A DNA stretch of 39,247 nucleotides from CAXTSE01 sp035554115. Lineage in GTDB: Bacteria; Actinomycetota; Actinomycetes; Actinomycetales; Microbacteriaceae. The DNA lies in assembly GCA_035554115.1 (NCBI GenBank), contig DATMIW010000062.1:1-39247 (forward strand). The letters run 5' to 3'. A program made the translations under genes and the position numbers. Shown piece after piece: positions 34,820-39,247 of this stretch. The notes under the pieces were generated by a model, which saw nothing but the letters and a program-made list of their open reading frames with translations, searched no databases and was not told where the DNA came from. Each line of letters begins with the position of its first letter. The first letter of the stretch is position 1.

Positions 34820-35119
34820 CTAGGCGCGGATGACGGGGAGGCCCTCCGCCTCCCACGCCTGGATGCCGCCGTCGATGTTGATCGCGTCGTAGCCCTGCTG
34901 CTCGAGGTACGCGACAACGCGCATGCTGCGTCCGCCCACGAGACACATCACGTGCAGCGGACCTTCGGGCAACTCCTCAATGTGATCGAGAAATGTTGTC
35001 ATGGGCATGACGATTCCGCGTTCGGTGCGAACCTCGGCGACCTCGTCGAGCTCTCGCACATCGATCAGCACGGCATCGGGGCCGAGAGCGGCGAACTCGG
35101 TGGGCGTCACAGACTTCAT
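34820..35119 (-). CDS. Single-domain rhodanese-like protein
   Basis: A 99-residue sulfurtransferase-like domain. AVLIDVRELDEVAEVRTE is the conserved N-terminal box and the active-site Cys is in HVMCLVGGRSMRVVAYLEQQ. IDGGIQAWEAEGLPV is the C-terminal box. Such proteins move sulfane sulfur, but the partner is unknown. It stands 40 bp downstream of the alpha/beta hydrolase gene, on the same strand. Confidence 0.93.
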   Translation of the reverse strand: MKSVTPTEFAALGPDAVLIDVRELDEVAEVRTERGIVMPMTTFLDHIEELPEGPLHVMCLVGGRSMRVVAYLEQQGYDAINIDGGIQAWEAEGLPVIRA

Positions 35120-35159
35120 GACCCGAGTCTGCCACGACCCTGGGTGCCCGTCTGGAGCG

Positions 35160-35930
35160 CTACGGCCGCCAGGTCGACGGCAGAGGCAGTGCCGCTGGAT
35201 TCACCCGCGCCACGATCTCGGTCAGCACCCGCGAGGTCTGCTTCTCCCCCACCCACAGGTGCTTGCCGCCCTCCACCGCCACGAGCTCCAGCTCGGGAAT
35301 CGACGCGAACCGCTGCGCCGCCTCGCTTGGGCGCAGATAGTCGTCGAACTCGGGGATCACCGCGGTCATTGGCACACCGCTGCCCGCCCATGCGGCAACC
35401 TCAGCGTCACTCGCGCGGTGCAGGGGTGGCGACAACATGATTGCGCCGGCGATCCGATGCTCGCGCCCGTGTTTGAGAAGCACCTCGGTGCCAAATGACC
35501 AGCCCAGCAGCCACGGTGTCGGCAGGCCGCGGTCGGCGCAGAACGTGACGGCCGCGGCGAGGTCGAGGCCCTCATCCTCTCCATCGCCGAACTCTCCTTC
35601 TGAGGTGCCCCGTGGCGAGCTTGTGCCGCGAAAGTTGAACCGCAGCACCGCGATTCCGGCCAGAGCGGGGAGTCGCGCTGCCGCCTTCCGCAGAATGTGC
35701 GAATCCATGAAGCCGCCGGCTGTCGGCAGCGGATGCAGACACAGCACAGTCGCAACCGGGGCCCGATCCTGCGGCACGGCCAGCTCACCGACGAGCGCGA
35801 GCCCATCCGAGGTGTGGAGCACAATGTCTTCGCGAGTTGCGGGCAGCACGACCCCGCTCGTTATCGCTACTTCGGACTCGGATCCGGCAGTCTCGGTCGC
35901 TCCGGAAACCTCTGCAGACTGCTCGCTCAC
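35160..35930 (-). CDS. Alpha/beta hydrolase
   Basis: A 256-residue alpha/beta hydrolase. The segment VATVLCLHPLPTAGGFMDS with the oxyanion region, VLRFNFRGTSSPRGTSEGEF and the nucleophile elbow GWSFGT (Ser about 145) are visible. VIPEFDDYLRPSEAA and the His in VEGGKHLWVGEK complete the catalytic set. The longer frame to 36503 is rejected because the upstream part is Arg-rich and overlaps a real gene. The GTG start overlaps the stop of the zinc-ribbon gene by four bases. The substrate is unknown. Confidence 0.88.
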   Translation of the reverse strand: MSEQSAEVSGATETAGSESEVAITSGVVLPATREDIVLHTSDGLALVGELAVPQDRAPVATVLCLHPLPTAGGFMDSHILRKAAARLPALAGIAVLRFNFRGTSSPRGTSEGEFGDGEDEGLDLAAAVTFCADRGLPTPWLLGWSFGTEVLLKHGREHRIAGAIMLSPPLHRASDAEVAAWAGSGVPMTAVIPEFDDYLRPSEAAQRFASIPELELVAVEGGKHLWVGEKQTSRVLTEIVARVNPAALPLPSTWRP

Positions 35931-36226
35931 GGTTGAATCTTCCAGCAGTGCGAATGCCAGTGACGCCGCGCTGCCACATCTTCGGCCTCCCCGAGCAGGC
36001 CGTCCGCGCGCCAGGCCACCAGGTGACTGACACCGGGAGCGATATCTCCCCCGCATCCCGGGCAGATGTAGCTTTTCTCCGAGCGACCCGGTGCGATCGG
36101 CTGCACGTTCCAGAGACCGTCGCGGCGGGATTCGGTGTGGCGGGCTCCGAGCCGAGCGCGCTCCAGGTCCAGAGGTTCCGGTTCCTCGCTCGACAAGCGA
36201 CGTCGAGGGCGATGGGAGCGAGGCAT
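35927..36226 (-). CDS. Small zinc-ribbon protein of a conserved actinobacterial type
   Basis: A 99-residue basic protein. MPRSHRPRRRLSSEEPEPLD opens a disordered N-terminus, followed by a possible metal site: YICPGCGGDIAPGVSHLVAW and later RRHWHSHCW. Such proteins are often annotated loosely as ATP/GTP-binding in actinobacteria, but no nucleotide-binding motif is visible. Function unknown. It overlaps the hydrolase gene start by four bases. Confidence 0.8.
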   Translation of the reverse strand: MPRSHRPRRRLSSEEPEPLDLERARLGARHTESRRDGLWNVQPIAPGRSEKSYICPGCGGDIAPGVSHLVAWRADGLLGEAEDVAARRHWHSHCWKIQP

Positions 36227-36277
36227 CCGCCCACGCTATCAAGCCGACCCGAGTCCCAGCTGTTGCTCGGAGCACGC

Positions 36278-38029
36278 TCAGTCGAGGCGACCGCCGGTGT
36301 CCATCTGCTGGAGCCGAGCCTCTTCCAGATCGAGCAGGGCCTGCGCCCGCTGCAGAATGCGGGACGGGTATGTGCCCCGCGAGCGCGCCTCCAACAGCAC
36401 GACTCGCTCGGCCTGCAGCACCTCGCGACGCAGATCGCGGTACTGCTGATGCGGCGACTCGAGGATCCCGTCGTCGGCATCCGCGTGCTCGGCCCTCTCC
36501 CACGCGGCCTGCGAGGCGAGCAGGGTGTCTTGCCGCACCCGCTCGAGCACCGCCCAGTCCACTTTTTGTCCCTGAGGGAGCTCGAAATCGGGGTTCTCGA
36601 GAGTGCTGATGCCAGCTGCGGCCATCTCGTCGAGAAGTCCTGCCAGTTCGCGGCGATCGGCGGCGCGATCCGTGCCCACAATCCGCGTCAGTCGGATGAG
36701 GAGCGGCAGGGTCCCGCCCTGCAGCAGCAGGGTCACGATGGCGACCGTGAAGGCGATCAGGACGAGCTGTTCGTAATACGGCGTGTCTTCGGGCAGGGAT
36801 TGTGCGGCGGCGAGGGTGACCACCCCGCGCATCCCGGCCCAGCCGATCACGACAGCACCGCGTGCACCCAAGCCTTCGTCGCGCAATTGGGCGATGTCAT
36901 TGTGGCGTCGATCGACGACACGCTCGAATCTGTCACGGCGGCGACGGAGGCGTTCCGACGACGGAACCATCTGCTGCAAGCGGTCACGCACCGAGGCGAG
37001 CCTCGATTGCCGGGTGCCGGCGCGCTGCTCGCCGCGACGAATCAACGCCAAAAGCGGCCAGACGAACACGAAGCGGATCGCAATGAGGATCGCCGTCAGC
37101 AGTAGCCCTAGCAGCACGGCTTCGTGCGCCGAAAGCTTGTCGACTTTCACGTCGGCGACGATGTTCGAGAGTTGCATTCCCATGACCAGGAAGACGCCGT
37201 TTTCGAGCACGAACTGCAGGGTGCGCCAGTTGAGCCGCTCCGCGATCCGGGATTGGGGCGAGAAGACGACGCTCCTGTGCCCGCTGTAGAGGCCGGCGAC
37301 CACGACCGCGATAACGCCCGACGCGCCGAACTCTTCCGCGGGAATGTAGGCGATAAACGGCACAGCAAAGGAGACGGCGGTGTCGAGGATCGGGTCGTTC
37401 AGCTTGCGCCGCGCAAAAACCGCGACAACCCCGACCACGAATCCGATTGCACCCGCCATCACGACGGCGTATCCGAAGTTGCCGACGGCACCCCAAGGAT
37501 TGAAATCCCCGGATGCGGTCAGAGCGGTTGCGGCGACCGCAGCACGCAACAACACGAGGGCCGTCGCGTCGTTGACGAGCCCCTCCCCTTCGAGGATCGA
37601 CACCAAGCGCGGAGGCAACCCGAGACGCTTAGCGATGGAGGTCGCGGCCACGACATCGGTCGGGCTAATAACCGCTCCCAGAGCAATTGCCGCCCCGAAA
37701 TCGAGGTCGGGAAGGATGGTGAACAGCACGAACCCGGTGGCGAATGCGCTGACGACAACCAGCACGACCGAGAGTGCCGAGATACTGGCGAAGTTGCGAC
37801 GAAAGTCGACGACCGGCACCGTGATCGCCGCGGCGTAGAGCAGTGGCGGCAGCACCCCCACAAGAATGATGTCCGGCTCGATACGGATCTGGGGTACGCC
37901 CGGAAGGTAGCTGTACCCAATCCCGATCACGACGAGAAGCAGCGGGGCAGCAACCCCCAGCCGGCGCGAGAACGCGGCGGCCGCGACAACGACAACGACC
38001 CCGGTCACGGCGACGAGTGCGTAGTCCAT
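36278..38029 (-). CDS. CPA1-family Na+/H+ antiporter
   Basis: A 583-residue membrane protein of the monovalent cation:proton antiporter-1 family. The ion-binding Asp lies in ALGAVISPTDVVAATSIAKR, followed by ILEGEGLVNDATALVLLRAA, the family's other core motif. About 12 membrane segments cover the first 460 residues or so, with a charged cytoplasmic loop (RLRRRRDRFERVVDRRHND) near residue 365. The C-terminal soluble tail of about 120 residues is helical. It probably regulates pH and Na+. A small hairpin (CGTCAGG at 38032, CCTGACG at 38051) precedes the start. Confidence 0.93.
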   Translation of the reverse strand: MDYALVAVTGVVVVVAAAAFSRRLGVAAPLLLVVIGIGYSYLPGVPQIRIEPDIILVGVLPPLLYAAAITVPVVDFRRNFASISALSVVLVVVSAFATGFVLFTILPDLDFGAAIALGAVISPTDVVAATSIAKRLGLPPRLVSILEGEGLVNDATALVLLRAAVAATALTASGDFNPWGAVGNFGYAVVMAGAIGFVVGVVAVFARRKLNDPILDTAVSFAVPFIAYIPAEEFGASGVIAVVVAGLYSGHRSVVFSPQSRIAERLNWRTLQFVLENGVFLVMGMQLSNIVADVKVDKLSAHEAVLLGLLLTAILIAIRFVFVWPLLALIRRGEQRAGTRQSRLASVRDRLQQMVPSSERLRRRRDRFERVVDRRHNDIAQLRDEGLGARGAVVIGWAGMRGVVTLAAAQSLPEDTPYYEQLVLIAFTVAIVTLLLQGGTLPLLIRLTRIVGTDRAADRRELAGLLDEMAAAGISTLENPDFELPQGQKVDWAVLERVRQDTLLASQAAWERAEHADADDGILESPHQQYRDLRREVLQAERVVLLEARSRGTYPSRILQRAQALLDLEEARLQQMDTGGRLD

Positions 38030-38085
38030 GTCGTCAGGCTATCGGCGGCACCTGACGGGTGGGAGATGGTACGGGCTGTCGGGGC

Positions 38086-38706
38086 CTAGTACCAGCCGCT
38101 GGACTGGCTGTGTCCCCAGGCGCCGCAGGGGGTCCCGTACCGGCCGCTGATGTACCCCAAGCCCCAGGTGATCTGGGTCGCCGGGTTGGTCGCCCAGTCG
38201 GCACCCGCGGTGGCCATCTTGCTGCCGGGCAGAGCCTGCGGGATTCCGTAGGCTCCGCTGCCTCCGTTGCTCGCGTACACATTCCAATGGGATTCCCGCT
38301 CCCACAGGGCGACGAGGCAGTCGTACTCGCCCTGACCCCATCCGCGAGCCATCACCATGTCGTAGGCAATGGCCTTGGCCGTTCCCGGATCGGGGATGCC
38401 GCTTGCCGGTGCGCCGGCTTTCGCAGGAGGCGGCTTCGGGGCGACGACTCCATAGACACCGCGAGTTGTCGCGTCAAGAACGCCGTCGGTGTCGACAGCG
38501 AGGCTCTGCCCCGTCAGCGGCCGAACGTTGTCGGGGTCGGCGAGTGCAACATCCGGAGTGTTGGGCGACATGACGAGGACGAACACGAAAGCCATGATCA
38601 CGAGGTACGAAAAAATGGGTAGCGGCCAGCGCGCACGCACGGGCCGCGGGGGGACGACCGTGGATGCGCGCGTGAACTGCGCCTCCTGACGCCCGTCGCG
38701 AATCAT
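38086..38706 (-). CDS. Secreted transglycosylase-like protein
   Basis: A 206-residue protein with one N-terminal membrane segment (PLPIFSYLVIMAFVFVLVM, residues about 29-47) and a C-terminal lysozyme-like domain. The probable catalytic Glu is in LVALWERESHWNV, and ASNGGSGAYGIPQALPGSKM is the conserved substrate-cleft segment. ATQITWGLGYISGRYGTPC and GHSQSSGWY close the domain. Relatives act on peptidoglycan during growth and division. The ATG has no strong ribosome site. Confidence 0.88.
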   Translation of the reverse strand: MIRDGRQEAQFTRASTVVPPRPVRARWPLPIFSYLVIMAFVFVLVMSPNTPDVALADPDNVRPLTGQSLAVDTDGVLDATTRGVYGVVAPKPPPAKAGAPASGIPDPGTAKAIAYDMVMARGWGQGEYDCLVALWERESHWNVYASNGGSGAYGIPQALPGSKMATAGADWATNPATQITWGLGYISGRYGTPCGAWGHSQSSGWY

Positions 38707-38781
38707 TCAGCAAAGTGTACAGAGGGCAGATGGGAAACGACAGGACCCGCCTTCTGGGGCCTCGAAACGTGCGCGATTCGG

Positions 38782-39247
38782 CTAGCGGATCGCGAGCAGA
38801 ACGCTTGTCGTATCGGCGAGCAGCACGTCGACCTGTGTTTCCTGATATCCCCCCCGCTGCGCACGGAAGGCGACAGTACGGAGCTCGTCCACTGTCAGCG
38901 CGGCACCGCTCTGGAAGTGTGCGGTGATGCGGTCAGTGAAGGCATCGACTTCGCGGACCGAGTAGCCGAGAGTGAAAATGTTGACGTGCCGGAAGCGACG
39001 TCCGCGCGGGCGAATGAGGCGATCCAAGATCTCTGTCGCGCGGGCGCGAGCCGCTGCAAACCAGGCGGCATCTCCGGTCTGCTCAACCGCCCGATCCCGT
39101 TCGCGAATCGCGAAGGCATCTTCGAGACGCTCAAGAGCGGCATCGACATGTGCGGCCTGATAGCCGCCTTTGCGCATTGTGAACGCCTGGTCGCGGATCG
39201 ATTCGGCCGACACGATCGTGATGTCGTTGCGCTCGGCCTGGTAGGCC
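38782..39247 (-). CDS. DivIVA-domain protein (5' end outside window)
   Basis: The reading frame is open to the right window edge. A GTG at 39213 (MSAESIRDQAFTMRKGGYQA) could start it, but upstream codons (AYQAERNDITIV) continue in frame and look native, so the protein probably begins outside. Two DivIVA-like boxes, AFTMRKGGYQAAHVDAALER and LGYSVREVDAFTDRI, and a third related segment AFRAQRGGYQETQVDVLLAD are spaced along about 155 residues. Such repeat-containing proteins are common in actinobacteria; the function is not known, but cell-pole or division placement is likely. Confidence 0.85.
   Translation of the reverse strand, partial: AYQAERNDITIVSAESIRDQAFTMRKGGYQAAHVDAALERLEDAFAIRERDRAVEQTGDAAWFAAARARATEILDRLIRPRGRRFRHVNIFTLGYSVREVDAFTDRITAHFQSGAALTVDELRTVAFRAQRGGYQETQVDVLLADTTSVLLAIR

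Noticed and set aside
35931..36503. An N-terminal extension of the alpha/beta hydrolase gene
   Set aside because: The added residues are Arg-rich, not hydrolase-like, and lie over the zinc-ribbon gene.

Overview
The window looks like chromosome of a high-GC actinobacterium, most likely a member of the Microbacteriaceae. The signs are GC-rich sequence with many GTG starts and 1-4 bp gene overlaps, the actinobacterial block cysteine desulfurase-mnmA-ligA-gatC-gatA, a GlgE-type alpha-glucan pathway, DivIVA-domain proteins and LAXTG-type sorting signals. A DUF3494 ice-binding protein suggests a cold or icy habitat. Family calls come from reading motifs in the translated sequence; no database search was possible.

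Layout. (1) 1-4626, minus: a nitrogen-assimilation operon glnT-glxB-glxC-glxD, a type III glutamine synthetase with a glutamate synthase-like enzyme split over three genes; glxD runs off the left edge. A nested palindrome lies upstream of glnT. (2) 4824-7693, minus: gatC-gatA followed directly by zapE. (3) 7833-9212: a DUF1023 hydrolase, then a gene-free stretch with two repeat arrays. (4) 9689-16895: ligA, mnmA and a cysteine desulfurase on the minus strand, with a plus-strand cassette of a small surface protein, an ice-binding protein and a second small surface protein between mnmA and the desulfurase. (5) 17004-20307, plus: glgX and two DUF2510 membrane proteins. (6) 20331-24091, minus: a fibre/surface locus with three SipW-type exported proteins, a LAFTG-anchored protein and a SipW-like signal peptidase. 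(7) 24476-28677, plus: glgE-glgB. (8) 28691-31508, minus: a YbbN/CnoX-like co-chaperone and a membrane/lipoprotein hybrid. (9) 31722-34789, plus: a long DivIVA-like coiled coil and an AI-2E/PerM-type transporter. (10) 34820-39247, minus: rhodanese, alpha/beta hydrolase, zinc-ribbon protein, CPA1 Na+/H+ antiporter, transglycosylase-like secreted protein and a DivIVA-domain protein cut by the right edge.

The most interesting theme is surface biology. The fibre locus and the ice-binding cassette share an unusual export-signal signature (hydrophobic core, then Phe/Tyr-Trp or Phe-Leu-Asn, then a Ser/Gly/Ala/Thr-rich start of the mature chain). Only the fibre locus carries the matching SipW-type peptidase. 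The ORF after the ice-binding protein opens with what looks like a LAXTG sorting signal, overlapping the ice-binding gene stop in another frame. Together they suggest a SipW-processed, wall-anchored surface system that may include ice adhesion. This is an inference. No sortase is visible in the window.

The window also carries a dispersed repeat family (core GGTCTCGACAAGCTCGACC) that lies between genes and also in frame inside housekeeping genes. A six-copy 22-27 bp tandem array overlaps the end of ligA, and a three-copy C/G-rich palindromic array lies between ligA and the DUF1023 gene.
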